This document shows, one piece after another, positions 19,366 through 28,008 of a DNA stretch of 64,000 bases. The notes under the pieces were generated by a model, which saw only the letters and a program-made list of their open reading frames with translations, was not told where the DNA came from and did not search any database. Positions within the stretch are counted from its first letter, which is position 1, and each line of letters starts with the position of its first letter. A program made the translations under genes and the position numbers. The DNA lies in NCBI RefSeq assembly GCF_013407595.1, contig NZ_JABEKX010000001.1, forward strand, positions 700,522 through 764,521, given 5' to 3'. The stretch is from Lacticaseibacillus absianus. Lineage in GTDB: Bacteria > Bacillota > Bacilli > Lactobacillales > Lactobacillaceae.

Positions 19366-19566
19366 ATGCAACAAGGTACAGTTAAGTGGTTCAACGCTGA
19401 TAAGGGTTATGGCTTCATCACTGGTGAAGACGGCAAGGACGTTTTCGTTCACTTCTCCGCTATCCAGGGCGAAGGCTACAAGAGCCTTGACGAAGGTCAA
19501 GCTGTAAGCTTCGACGTTGAACAGTCCGACCGCGGCCCACAGGCGGCTAACGTCAACAAGCTGTAA
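19366..19566 (+). CDS. Cold-shock protein (CspA family)
   Basis: 66 residues, single OB-fold nucleic-acid chaperone. RNP1 (KGYGFI) and RNP2 (VFVHFS) are both intact. The start at 19366 has GAAGGAG upstream. Codon use is noticeably less GC-rich than in neighbours (AAG, GGT, GTT, GAA), as expected for a very highly expressed gene. A terminator follows at once. Confidence 0.96.
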   Translation: MQQGTVKWFNADKGYGFITGEDGKDVFVHFSAIQGEGYKSLDEGQAVSFDVEQSDRGPQAANVNKL

Positions 19567-19572
19567 GACAAG

Positions 19573-19601
19573 AAAAACCGCCCATGTGGCGGTTTTTTTT
19601 T
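19573..19601 (+). terminator. Intrinsic terminator of the cold-shock gene
   Basis: AAACCGCC-CATGT-GGCGGTTT hairpin followed by a long T-run (19593-19601). Confidence 0.92.
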
Positions 19602-19623
19602 GCCCTCAGCTGAGGCCAGGTGG

Positions 19624-20172
19624 TCACTGAAGCTTCTTCAAAAACGCCAGGTAGGCCGTCAGGATCAGCTTGAAGTACTTGGTGGTCCCGTCGACGAAGT
19701 GCCCGTTGTCGTCGAGCAGGTTGGCGACGTTGCCGATGTAGGCCTCGGGCTGTTGCAGCGTCGGCATGTCGAGGAACGTCAGCGCCTGGCGCAGGTGATG
19801 GTTCGCGCCGAAGCCGCCGATCCCCCCAGGGGAGACGCTGACCACCAGGGCCGGCTTGCCGGCCCAGACGTTGTGGCCGTATGGGCGTGAGCCAACGTCC
19901 AGCGCGTTCTTCAGGCCGCCTGGCACCGAGCGGTTGTACTCGGGGGTGAAGAACATCACGCCATCCAGCGCCGCGACCTGCGCGCGAAACGCGGTCCAGG
20001 CAGGCGGTGGGGTCGCGGCGTCCAAGTCCTCGTTATAAAGCGGGAGGTCACCGATGGTCAGCCAGACAGGGGTCACGTCCGTCGGCAGCAGTGCGGCGAA
20101 GGCCTTGGCCGCCTGGCGGTTGTAGGACCCTTCGCGCAGGCTCCCGACTAGGATCCCGATCGTTAAAGTCAT
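19624..20172 (-). CDS. NADPH-dependent FMN reductase / flavodoxin-fold quinone reductase
   Basis: 182 residues with the FMN-phosphate loop GSLREGSYNR at the N-terminus and PEYNRSVPGGLKNALD, diagnostic of the NADPH-dependent FMN reductase family (ChrR/YieF/AzoR-like). It likely reduces quinones, azo dyes or metal ions using NADPH and bound FMN in the cytosol. GAAAGGAG precedes the ATG. A second member of the family lies at 41.1 kb. Substrate unknown. Confidence 0.9.
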   Translation of the reverse strand: MTLTIGILVGSLREGSYNRQAAKAFAALLPTDVTPVWLTIGDLPLYNEDLDAATPPPAWTAFRAQVAALDGVMFFTPEYNRSVPGGLKNALDVGSRPYGHNVWAGKPALVVSVSPGGIGGFGANHHLRQALTFLDMPTLQQPEAYIGNVANLLDDNGHFVDGTTKYFKLILTAYLAFLKKLQ

Positions 20173-20235
20173 TGCTATCCACTCCTTTCACTCTTCATTA
20201 TACGAGAACGGTCGGGTGAACGGGGCGCAGACGCC

Positions 20236-20778
20236 TCAGCCCGGGGCCATATTGCCGATCACGGTGGCGATCTGCAGCGGCGTCTCCTTGGCGCCGCTGC
20301 GCAACCAAGTCGTGATCACGTGGACCGCACCGCTGAGGCAGAACTCGAAGTAATAGGCGAGCACCGCCGGGTCGTCCTCGTCGAACCAGCGCTGGTACTC
20401 CGCCATGGTGCGCGTGCGGATCGGGTCGAGGATCGTCTGCAGTAGCGGCGAGTCGCTGAGGTTGCGAATGATGATCTGCGTCGCGGCCTCTTCGCGCCGG
20501 ATCACCTCCAGCACGTCCGGCAGCCAGCCGGTCAGCTCACCGTCCGGCCCGCCGATCATCGGCGCGATCGTCGCGACGAGGTCGCGCTCGACCGTCTGGA
20601 ACAGGTCGCGCGGGTCTTGGTAATGCGCATAGAAGGTCCCGCGGTTGATGTCCGCCACGGCGCACAGCCGCGTGACAGTGATCTTCTCGAGCGGTTCCGA
20701 CTGCAAGAGCTGGATGAGGGCCGCGCGCAGGCGCTGCTGGGTGTACTGCGTGCGGCGATTGTTTTTGGTGCCGACCAT
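20236..20778 (-). CDS. TetR-family transcriptional regulator
   Basis: 180 residues from the ATG at 20778 (GGAGG upstream). The N-terminal HTH (ITVTRLCAVADINRGTFYAHY, split by helix turns, residues about 30-55) is typical TetR; the C-terminal half is the variable ligand domain. An open frame continues upstream to 20862 but crosses the operator and lacks a ribosome site. It is divergent from a MacB-type ABC transporter, which it probably represses together with itself through the palindrome at 20794-20809. Confidence 0.88.
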   Translation of the reverse strand: MVGTKNNRRTQYTQQRLRAALIQLLQSEPLEKITVTRLCAVADINRGTFYAHYQDPRDLFQTVERDLVATIAPMIGGPDGELTGWLPDVLEVIRREEAATQIIIRNLSDSPLLQTILDPIRTRTMAEYQRWFDEDDPAVLAYYFEFCLSGAVHVITTWLRSGAKETPLQIATVIGNMAPG

Positions 20779-20793
20779 GGGGCCTCCTGACCA

Positions 20794-20809
20794 AACCGAC
20801 AAGTCGGTT
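20794..20809. promoter_or_regulatory. Probable TetR-family operator
   Basis: Perfect inverted repeat AACCGAC-AA-GTCGGTT in the divergent intergenic region, 16 bp upstream of the TetR start codon. ACCGACNNGTCGGT-type palindromes are typical TetR-family operators. Binding is inference. Confidence 0.65.
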
Positions 20810-20919
20810 CGAAAGTGTCTAATTGATGACGAGCTGTTCAAAATTGGCGGTTGCCGCCACACCGGCGGTCGACCATAATGTCATTATACCAACAACGTGT
20901 GTGATTAATGGAGGCAATC

Positions 20920-21621
20920 GTGAGTTATATTCAAGTACGCAACGAATTCAAGCGTTACCAGATGGGTGAAACGGAGATCATCGCCAACAACGACCTGAGC
21001 TTCGACTGTGAAGCCGGGCAGCTGACCGTTATCCTCGGTCCGAGTGGGGCGGGCAAGTCGACGGTGCTGAACATCCTCGGCGGGATGGACACGCCGACGA
21101 GCGGTCAAGTGATCATCGACGGGGTCGACATCGCCAAGTTCAACAAGCGGCAGCTGACGGCGTACCGCCGCGAGCAGGTCGGCTTCGTCTTCCAGTTCTA
21201 CAACCTGATCCCGAACCTGACGACCAAGGAGAACGTGGAGATGGCCAACTCGATCGTCTCAGACGCCCTGGACGCCACTGCGACCCTGCAGGAAGTGGGC
21301 CTGGGCGCCCGGTTGGATAATTTTCCTTCCCAGCTCTCCGGCGGGGAGCAGCAGCGCGTCGCGATCGCCCGCGCGCTGGCGAAGAAACCGAAGCTGCTCT
21401 TGTGTGACGAACCGACCGGCGCGCTGGATTATGAGACCGGCAAGCAGGTGCTCGGTCTGCTCCAAGACGCCAGCCGTCGCGACAATAAGACCGTGTTGAT
21501 CATCACCCATAACGCGGCGCTGGCCAAGATGGCCGACCGAGTGATCCACATCAACGACGCGCGGGTCCGCTCGGTCGAGGACAACCCGAATCCGGTCCCA
21601 GTCGCCGAGATCGAGTGGTGA
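20920..21621 (+). CDS. ABC transporter ATP-binding protein (LolD/MacB family)
   Basis: 233 residues from a GTG start at 20920, preferred over the ATG at 20908 because GGAGG (20910-20914) overlaps that ATG. Walker [11 protein letters not shown]-loop FQFYNLIP, signature LSGGEQQR, Walker [13 protein letters not shown] and switch His THN are all present; the DEPTGALD form is characteristic of this family. It energises the FtsX-type permease that starts five bases after its stop. Likely role: efflux or extrusion of a lipophilic compound, controlled by the divergent TetR gene. Confidence 0.93.
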   Translation: MSYIQVRNEFKRYQMGETEIIANNDLSFDCEAGQLTVILGPSGAGKSTVLNILGGMDTPTSGQVIIDGVDIAKFNKRQLTAYRREQVGFVFQFYNLIPNLTTKENVEMANSIVSDALDATATLQEVGLGARLDNFPSQLSGGEQQRVAIARALAKKPKLLLCDEPTGALDYETGKQVLGLLQDASRRDNKTVLIITHNAALAKMADRVIHINDARVRSVEDNPNPVPVAEIEW

Positions 21622-21625
21622 GCGC

Positions 21626-24226
21626 ATGAGACCGATGACTAAAAACATGTGGCGGGAGATCGGGGCCAACCTCGGGCGCTTCATCGCCATCATCCTGATC
21701 ATCCTGCTGGGCACGCTGATCTTCGTCGGGGTCAAGGCAGCGGGCCCGGGGCTCGACGACTCGATGGACCGCACCGTGGGCGACTTGCACCTCGCCGACG
21801 TGCAACTGATGTCGACCACCGGGTTCACCGCGGCCGACGTGAAGACGGCCGAAGGCGTCAAGGGCGCCCGGGCGGAGCTGGTCAAGTTCAAGTTCGTTAC
21901 CGGCGGCGCCGATGAGAACGTGGTCGCGCTGTATGGCTACAAGCCTGGCGCGACGCAGAATCGCCTGTCGCTGCGCGCCGGCCACCTGCCGCGCCGGGCC
22001 AGCGAGATCGTGCTCGACCAGCGCGCTGCGGAGCACTACGGCTACAAGCTCGGCCAGACCTACCACTTCGACCGCTCGGCTGATTTGAAGCGGCGCAGTT
22101 TCACGATCGTCGGCTTTGCGGATTCACCGCAGTACATCGACGACGCCAGCCGGGGGGCGGCCAACATCGGTGACGGGACGGTGCGGTATTTTGCCTACAT
22201 CCCGGACGCCCAGATGGGCCTGGCGGTCGCGACTCAGCTCAACGTGCGCTTCGCGTCGCTGCAGCACGACAACACTTACAGCGATGTCTACCTCGATCAG
22301 GTGGCGGCGCGCGTCGCGGCCCTGCGCCGCGCGTTTGGCCCGCGGGCCAAGGCGCGTGACAAGGCGCTGATTGCGGCGGCAACGGCTCCGCTGACCCAGC
22401 AACAGGCGCAGCTCGATGACGCGCAGGCCCAACTCGACGCGGCCCGCGCACAGGTGGCGGCCCAGTCACAGGGTCAGCTGACCACCACCCCGGCGCTCGA
22501 GGCACAGCAGGCGCAGCTGACCGCCAATCAGGCCAAGCTTGACGCCGCACGTCAGCAAGCGACCGCGGCTATCCACACGCGCTACACCTGGCAGACCCGC
22601 GCTGATCTGTCCGGCTTCTCTGCCTTCAGCGACTCATCCGCGCGCATCGCGGCGATCGCCAACGTGTTCCCCGTGTTCTTCTTCCTGATCGCGGCGCTGA
22701 TCACGTTCACGACCATCACCCGGATGGTCGAAGAGGCGCGTGGCCAGATCGGCACGTTCAAGGCGTTGGGGTACAGCAAAGGCGCGATCGCACGCAATTA
22801 CCTGACCTATGCCCTGATGGCCGGCGTGCTCGGCGCAACGCTGGGCGGCGTGATCGGCAACTTGACCCTGCCGCGGCTCGTGATCTCACTGTACCACGAG
22901 TGCATCCCGATGACGCCGACGGTCCCGTTCATGTGGGGGGTCTTCGCCTTGGCGTTAGGGTTCGCCCTGCTGGCAACGGTCGGCGCGGCGGCGATCGTCG
23001 TCCGGCGCGAGCTAGCGGAGAAGCCGGCTGAGCTGATGCGGCCGCGGGCCCCCAAGTCCGCCAAGCGCATCCTGCTGGAGCGGCTCACCCCGCTGTGGCG
23101 GCGCCTGAGCTTCCACCAGAAGGTCAGCTACCGCAACCTGTTTCGCTATAAGAGCCGCATGGTGATGACCATCGTCGGCATCGCCGGGGGAATGGGGCTG
23201 TTGCTGACCGGGTTCGGCCTGCGCGACTCGATCCTGGCGACCGGCACGACGCAGTTCAGCCAAGTGGCGCATTACGACGCGACAGTGGCGCTGGCCAAGG
23301 CCGGTCAAGTTCGCCAAGCGGAAGCCGTGCTGGAGGCGAACGCGCAGGTGCAGGGGGCTAAGCAGCTTCACACCGCCATCGGTAAGGCGCGGGCCAACGG
23401 CAAGCAACTCAACGAGATCAACCTGTTCACGCCGTTGACGGCGACCGACTGGGCGCGGTACGTCACGCTCAGCGCGGCGCTGCCGAAGCGGGGCATGATC
23501 ATCAGCCAAAAAGTGGCGGATAAGCTTGGTGTCAAGGCAGGAGGGCATCCGAGCTTCACCCAGACAGGCGGTCAGGCGGTGCGGGTGCGCGTCGCGGCGG
23601 TCACGCCGAATTACATGGGCGTGTTCGTCTACATGAGCGCCGACGCCTACCGCGCGGCCTTCAAGGCCGCGCCGCGCGTCAACGCGCTGCTCGTGCGGCT
23701 GAAGGCGAACACGACCGCCAAGCAGCAGGACCGCCTGGCCCACGCGCTACTGGCAGACGGCCAGGCGCTCGGGACCAGTTTTACCAGCGACCAGCTCACG
23801 AGCATGGACACCATGGGCAAGACCATGGGCCCGGTCGTCGCGATCTTCATCCTGCTGTCCGGCGTGCTGTCGTTCGTCGTCTTGTACAACTTGACGAATA
23901 TCAATGTTTCCGAGCGCATCCGTGAGCTGTCCACCATCAAGGTGCTCGGCTTCTACGACCGTGAAGTGACGATGTACATCGTGCGCGAGAACATCGTGAT
24001 GACGCTGGTCGGGATCCTCGGGGGGTACGGCATCGGCTGGGCGCTGCTCGCGTTCATCCTGCGGCAGGCCGCCACCCCGCAGGTGATCTTCCCGGTCGTG
24101 ATCCACTGGCCCGGGGCGGCGGCCTCGGCGCTGTTGATGGTCGCCTTCACGGTGATCGTGATGCTCGTCACGCACCGCAAGCTGCGCCATGTCGACATGA
24201 TCGAGGCGCTCAAATCGACAGAGTGA
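21626..24226 (+). CDS. FtsX/MacB-type ABC transporter permease
   Basis: 866 residues. One membrane helix near the N-terminus, a large external segment with an Ala/Gln-rich coiled coil (about 250-315, LDDAQAQLDAARAQ), then an FtsX domain with three helices (about 345-480), a short loop, a second helix pair start (about 515), another external domain, and a final FtsX domain (about 740-860). This duplicated FtsX layout is known from Gram-positive peptide/lipid transporters. It forms one transport unit with the upstream ATPase. Substrate unknown. Confidence 0.9.
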   Translation: MRPMTKNMWREIGANLGRFIAIILIILLGTLIFVGVKAAGPGLDDSMDRTVGDLHLADVQLMSTTGFTAADVKTAEGVKGARAELVKFKFVTGGADENVVALYGYKPGATQNRLSLRAGHLPRRASEIVLDQRAAEHYGYKLGQTYHFDRSADLKRRSFTIVGFADSPQYIDDASRGAANIGDGTVRYFAYIPDAQMGLAVATQLNVRFASLQHDNTYSDVYLDQVAARVAALRRAFGPRAKARDKALIAAATAPLTQQQAQLDDAQAQLDAARAQVAAQSQGQLTTTPALEAQQAQLTANQAKLDAARQQATAAIHTRYTWQTRADLSGFSAFSDSSARIAAIANVFPVFFFLIAALITFTTITRMVEEARGQIGTFKALGYSKGAIARNYLTYALMAGVLGATLGGVIGNLTLPRLVISLYHECIPMTPTVPFMWGVFALALGFALLATVGAAAIVVRRELAEKPAELMRPRAPKSAKRILLERLTPLWRRLSFHQKVSYRNLFRYKSRMVMTIVGIAGGMGLLLTGFGLRDSILATGTTQFSQVAHYDATVALAKAGQVRQAEAVLEANAQVQGAKQLHTAIGKARANGKQLNEINLFTPLTATDWARYVTLSAALPKRGMIISQKVADKLGVKAGGHPSFTQTGGQAVRVRVAAVTPNYMGVFVYMSADAYRAAFKAAPRVNALLVRLKANTTAKQQDRLAHALLADGQALGTSFTSDQLTSMDTMGKTMGPVVAIFILLSGVLSFVVLYNLTNINVSERIRELSTIKVLGFYDREVTMYIVRENIVMTLVGILGGYGIGWALLAFILRQAATPQVIFPVVIHWPGAAASALLMVAFTVIVMLVTHRKLRHVDMIEALKSTE

Positions 24227-24266
24227 CACACAAAAAGCCGGCCCTGGGCCGGCTTTTTGTGTGTCA
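24224..24266. terminator. Bidirectional intrinsic terminator
   Basis: Near-perfect dyad starting in the permease stop codon (TGACACACAAAAAGCCGGCC with its complement) with T-rich arms on both strands; it serves the permease and the convergent osmC-type gene. Confidence 0.88.
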
Positions 24267-24282
24267 TGAAGGGGTCGGCGCG

Positions 24283-24717
24283 TTACTCGCCGTACGCAGG
24301 GCCGTCGGTGAAGTCATCCACGATGTGGAAGGTGACCCCTTCGTTGTCCTTCAGGAGCTTGGCGACGGGGCATTCGTCGAGCGCTAGCGCGACGATCCGC
24401 TCAGCGTCGGCGCGGTCGTGTTCTGGCATCCGGATCTGCGCCTGTACGATGAAGCGGTAGCCGATCGTGTCCTTGGCGATGTCGACGCGCACGCGCAGCT
24501 GCGAGTCCTCCGGCGTGCCTTCGCGGTGCTCGATGATGCGGATGGTCGCGTTGAAGCAGGTCGACAGCGCGAAGCCGATGAACTGCTCAGGGTTGGTGCC
24601 GGGAGCCTGGATCAGCGAGCTGGAGACGCCCAGCGCCAGGCCTTCGTCGCCTTCGACGAAGCTGGTGCCGGTCAGGCCGTTGTGGTTTTGCACATAGGTG
24701 TGATAAAGCGAGTTCAT
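24283..24717 (-). CDS. OsmC/Ohr-family peroxiredoxin
   Basis: 144 residues with the two reactive cysteines of the family: Cys54 (LSTCFNATI) and Cys116 (DECPVAKLL). Such proteins detoxify organic hydroperoxides with a dihydrolipoamide- or thiol-dependent cycle in the cytosol. The ATG has TAAGGAGG upstream. Whether it is the Ohr or OsmC subtype cannot be settled by eye. Single gene. Confidence 0.92.
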   Translation of the reverse strand: MNSLYHTYVQNHNGLTGTSFVEGDEGLALGVSSSLIQAPGTNPEQFIGFALSTCFNATIRIIEHREGTPEDSQLRVRVDIAKDTIGYRFIVQAQIRMPEHDRADAERIVALALDECPVAKLLKDNEGVTFHIVDDFTDGPAYGE

Positions 24718-24788
24718 AAGTGAGCCTCCTTAGGGTTTTGGGGTCAGTGTACCATAACGCGCGCGAGAAGTCCGGCGCGACGCTCGGC

Positions 24789-26282
24789 TCAGCGGTGTAG
24801 CTCGATCACATGGGTCGCGACGCGGTCGATGAACGCCTGGTCGTGCTCGACGAACAGCATCGTCGGCTGGTGCGCCAGTAAGCTGTCGGCGAGCTGGTCT
24901 TGGTTGTAGAGGTCCAGGTAATTCAGCGGTTCGTCCCACACCAGCAGGTTGGCGGGGGTGACCAGTGACTGGGCGAGCTCAACTTTTTTCTGCTGGCCCA
25001 TGCTCAAGTGCTCGATCGGGGTGGTGAAGGCGCTGCGCTCAAGCCCGAGCTTCTTGAGGTTGTTCAACAAAGCCTGATAGTCGAGCTGGCGCGCAGCAGC
25101 TAGTGCGGCCAGCGTGCCGACGTTATCCTCGTAACGTTGGCGCTGGACGCTCATGCGCAGGGACTGGGGATAACTGATGGTGCCGTGCACCGTGCCTTTG
25201 AAGCGATGCAGCAAGGCGAGCAGCAAGGATGACTTGCCGATCCCGTTGGGGCCGACCAGGGCGATGCGGTCGCCGCGGTGAACGTCGAAGCTGACGGGCG
25301 CAAACAGCGGTGTCCCGTCCGCATAAGCGAGGCTGAGCGCAGCGAGGTGCACGTAGACGTCGTGGTGGTCGGGGCGCGTCTCGATGGTCAGCGGGGCGAT
25401 CGTCTCGATGTTTTGGAGCAGCTGGGCCTTGTGGTCGATCTCGGCGTCCATGCGCCGTTCGAGGTTCTTGCGTTTTTGCATCACCCGGGCGGCGCGGGCG
25501 CCGATGAAGCCCTTGTTCGCCACGGCGCCGTTGCCGGCCTGGTGCGGGTCGCCGTGCTTGTCGCCTTCGCGCGCGTGGGCCCACTGAGCCTTCTCCCGGG
25601 CGGTCTGGCGCAGGCGGTTGATGTCGGTACGCAGCTTGGCGTCCGTTGCGCGCTCGAAGGCGTCTTGGCGCGGCTTTTCGGCTGCGTACACCGAATAGTT
25701 ACCGGCGAATAAGGTGATCTGCTGCTTGTCGATCGCCAGGGTGTGGTCGGTGATCGCATCGAGAAAGTCGCGGTCGTGGCTGACCACGATGAAGCCGGAC
25801 TTGCGCCGCAGGTATGCGGCGACGTGCTGGCGGCTCGCGGTATCGAGGTGATTCGTCGGCTCGTCGATCAGGGCGAAGTGGGCCGTGTCGACGAACAGCA
25901 GTGCGAGGCGGACCTTGGTCTGCTCGCCACCGGAGAGGTCTGCGTAGGGCCGCCACAAGACATCAGGGTCGACCGCCAGCAGGTTCAGCTCCCGCTCGAG
26001 CTGCCATTGCTCGGCGTCGCTGATCGCTTGCATCGCGTACAGTGTCAGCGCCGTCGGGTCGGCGATCGGTTGTGGAAAGTAGTGGAGTGGCACCGGGACG
26101 CTCAAGTGGCCTGGGGCGTCCAGTTCACCGAGCAGTAGGCGCAGCAGGGTGGTCTTGCCGCGGCCGTTGCGCCCCACCAGCCCGAGGTGCCAGCTGGTGT
26201 CGAGGTCGAAGCTCGCGTTGTCGAACAGCAGGGCCTGGCCGTCGTAGCCGAAGGTCAGGTGGTCAAGTTGGATTGTCGTCAT
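24789..26282 (-). CDS. ABC-F ribosome-protection-type protein, Lsa family
   Basis: 497 residues: two ABC ATPase domains and no membrane segment. First domain: Walker A GRNGRGKTT, signature LSGGEQTK, LIDEPTNHLD. Second domain: GPNGIGKSS, LSMGQQKK, VWDEPLNYLD. The linker (about 190-300, with RQTAREKAQWAH and IGARAARVMQKRK) matches the antibiotic-resistance-domain linker of Lsa proteins. Length and segments such as ERELNLLAVDPDVLWRP also match Lsa(A). Family members dislodge lincosamide, pleuromutilin and streptogramin A drugs from the ribosome. Resistance here is inferred, not shown. An attenuator-like leader upstream supports drug-induced expression. Confidence 0.9.
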   Translation of the reverse strand: MTTIQLDHLTFGYDGQALLFDNASFDLDTSWHLGLVGRNGRGKTTLLRLLLGELDAPGHLSVPVPLHYFPQPIADPTALTLYAMQAISDAEQWQLERELNLLAVDPDVLWRPYADLSGGEQTKVRLALLFVDTAHFALIDEPTNHLDTASRQHVAAYLRRKSGFIVVSHDRDFLDAITDHTLAIDKQQITLFAGNYSVYAAEKPRQDAFERATDAKLRTDINRLRQTAREKAQWAHAREGDKHGDPHQAGNGAVANKGFIGARAARVMQKRKNLERRMDAEIDHKAQLLQNIETIAPLTIETRPDHHDVYVHLAALSLAYADGTPLFAPVSFDVHRGDRIALVGPNGIGKSSLLLALLHRFKGTVHGTISYPQSLRMSVQRQRYEDNVGTLAALAAARQLDYQALLNNLKKLGLERSAFTTPIEHLSMGQQKKVELAQSLVTPANLLVWDEPLNYLDLYNQDQLADSLLAHQPTMLFVEHDQAFIDRVATHVIELHR

Positions 26283-26561
26283 CGTTAAGTGCCTCCGTGA
26301 CGCCCCGCTCGGGGATGACCGAGTGGGACGGAAGGACTCATCGTCTCCAGGTGAGTTTTCCAGGCATGCAAAAAGGCCAGCGTGCGCTGACCTTAAGTGG
26401 TGGGCACCACTTGAGGCAAGCCATTGTCGAAAAAACCGTAGACGTCGCCTAGGCCAGACCGCTTGCGCGGTACTGGTCTGATGTCATCAGGCGATGAGTC
26501 AGGGTCGGTTTCAACAATGGGCTTACTTCAATGGCTTCCACTCCGTTTCGTGTTGATCTGG
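26283..26561 (-). promoter_or_regulatory. Attenuator-like leader of the ABC-F gene
   Basis: The transcript from about 26561 runs 280 nt before the start codon and contains, in order: a reading frame of about 30 codons ending in TAG at 26449-26451 (start unclear, GTG 26541 or later; it includes MTSDQYRASGLA); a segment at 26508-26530 strongly complementary to a later one at 26411-26435; a hairpin at 26396-26412; and a perfect intrinsic terminator at 26368-26394. Mutually exclusive pairing around a short leader frame is the established design of ribosome-mediated attenuation for vga/lsa-type genes. The mechanism here is inference. Confidence 0.65.
26368..26394 (-). terminator. Leader terminator (attenuator) of the ABC-F gene
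   Basis: AAGGTCAGCG-CA-CGCTGGCCTT followed by TTT on the minus strand, about 85 nt before the ABC-F start codon, so read-through is required for expression. Confidence 0.8.
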
Positions 26562-26566
26562 TTAGA

Positions 26567-26595
26567 ACCATAACATGGGGTGATCGGGCTGTCAA
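26567..26595 (-). promoter_or_regulatory. Promoter of the ABC-F leader
   Basis: Minus-strand TTGACA (26590-26595), 17 bp, TATGGT (26567-26572) with an extended TG. It begins three bases beyond the stop codon of the L,D-transpeptidase gene. Confidence 0.75.
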
Positions 26596-26597
26596 GC

Positions 26598-27338
26598 TCA
26601 GCCGATCGTGACCGGTGTGCCTTCCGGAACGGTGTTCATGATCCACTGGGCGTCGGGGATGCTCAGACGCACGCAACCGTGGGAGGCGGGTTCCTTACCC
26701 AGCTTCGCGGCTTCGGCGGGGATGTACTGGCGGTTTGCGTCGGTCGGCACGGTGTGGAACAGGTACTGGCCGTGGTTCAAGAAGCTGGTGTAGTAGTGGG
26801 CGCCCATCTTCTCGTTGGGGTTGTAGAAGTAGTCGCCGCGCTCGCGCTGGATCGCGTAAGTACCGTGCGGCGTGGTATCGTTCATCCCGGTCGACGCGTA
26901 CATCGTGTACAGCACGGTCGCCCCGTTTTTGATGTAGACGCGCTGTTTGGCCAGGGAGACCTGGATCGCGAGGTGCGCGTAGGCGTAGACATTCGGGTAG
27001 GCCTTGGCCTCGGATGGCTTGTGCCAGTCGATCGCTACGGCCTTTTTCGCCGCGGCCTTCTTCGCGGCTGCGGCCTTGGCCGCGGCTTGCCGCTGGGAGC
27101 GCGCTTGCTTAGCGGCTTGGGCCGCTTGCTGAGCCTGTTTCGCCTGGGCCGCTTCTGCGGCGGCTTGGGTCGCCTGTTGCTGGCCGTGCAGGTGCAGTCC
27201 GACGGCCACTCCCGTACCGACGACCAGGACGGCGCCAAGTGCGATCAAGGCGCGGCGGACCGGACGCTTCAGGTGGTGGTGGTGCAGGTAGTCAGCGGCG
27301 TCTTTCAGATCGGCGATGAGCGTTGTCAACCAATTCAT
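26598..27338 (-). CDS. L,D-transpeptidase (YkuD domain), membrane-anchored
   Basis: 246 residues. A cytoplasmic N-terminus, one membrane helix (about 30-50, RALIALGAVLVVGTGVAVGL), a low-complexity Ala/Gln/Lys coiled spacer (about 52-100), then a YkuD catalytic domain with the motif SHGCVRL (His220, nucleophile Cys222) and an upstream His in LFHTVP. It should form 3-3 peptidoglycan cross-links or attach wall components outside the membrane, and would be insensitive to most penicillins. It starts at an ATG with ACGAGG upstream. Confidence 0.93.
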   Translation of the reverse strand: MNWLTTLIADLKDAADYLHHHHLKRPVRRALIALGAVLVVGTGVAVGLHLHGQQQATQAAAEAAQAKQAQQAAQAAKQARSQRQAAAKAAAAKKAAAKKAVAIDWHKPSEAKAYPNVYAYAHLAIQVSLAKQRVYIKNGATVLYTMYASTGMNDTTPHGTYAIQRERGDYFYNPNEKMGAHYYTSFLNHGQYLFHTVPTDANRQYIPAEAAKLGKEPASHGCVRLSIPDAQWIMNTVPEGTPVTIG

Positions 27339-27371
27339 CGAATTCCTCGTTTCTCTATCAGGCGGGACGGG

Positions 27372-27989
27372 TCACAAGACCTGCGCGATCGGGATACTGC
27401 CGCCGGTGATCTTCAGCGTGGTCCGATGCAAGTCGGCATCCAGCGCCTCGACCAGGACCGTGGCGACGTCCGCCCGGCTGATCGCAGTCAGCCGAGCCGG
27501 GGCTAAGTTGATTGTACCTGCGGCCGGGGCGTTGGTCAACGCGGTCGGCTGGACGATCACGTAGTCCAAGTCGGTGCGGGTGCGCAGCCACTCGTCGGCG
27601 TAGAACTTGGCAATGTAGTAGTTAGTCAACTCGGCGGGCCACTTGGCGCGGTCGGCCGCATCGATGGTGCTGAGCATGATGAAGCGGGTGATGCCCAAGC
27701 GCTCAGCGGCCTGCATCACCTTGACCGCCCCGTCGAGGTCGACGGCCAAGAGGTCGCGCCCGGCAGACCCGGCGGCGAAGATCACTGCCTCACTACCGCG
27801 CATCGCGGCCTCGAGCGTTGCGATCGGCGCGGTCAGGTCGAAGGCGACCGGCAAGAACTCGGCCGTGGCCGGGCCGGCCTGGGCGATCGGGTCGCGGTAG
27901 CCGGCGATCACCGTGTGATCGTTGGCGCGCAGGGTGGTGACAACTTGTTGCCCGACTTGGCCGTGGGCACCGGCGACAAAAACCTTCAT
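27372..27989 (-). CDS. NAD(P)-binding atypical short-chain reductase (YwnB/YhfK-like)
   Basis: 205 residues. The N-terminal Rossmann motif GAHGQVGQQ binds NAD(P). STIDAADR followed by YYIAKFYADEWL (Tyr-x3-Lys-like) fits atypical SDRs of the NmrA/BVR-B type. AAGGAGG precedes the ATG. The stop of the aldo/keto reductase gene upstream is 19 bases away on the same strand, so the two probably form an operon. Substrate unknown. Confidence 0.85.
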   Translation of the reverse strand: MKVFVAGAHGQVGQQVVTTLRANDHTVIAGYRDPIAQAGPATAEFLPVAFDLTAPIATLEAAMRGSEAVIFAAGSAGRDLLAVDLDGAVKVMQAAERLGITRFIMLSTIDAADRAKWPAELTNYYIAKFYADEWLRTRTDLDYVIVQPTALTNAPAAGTINLAPARLTAISRADVATVLVEALDADLHRTTLKITGGSIPIAQVL

Positions 27990-28008
27990 TGGGAGACCTC
28001 CTTGTGGG

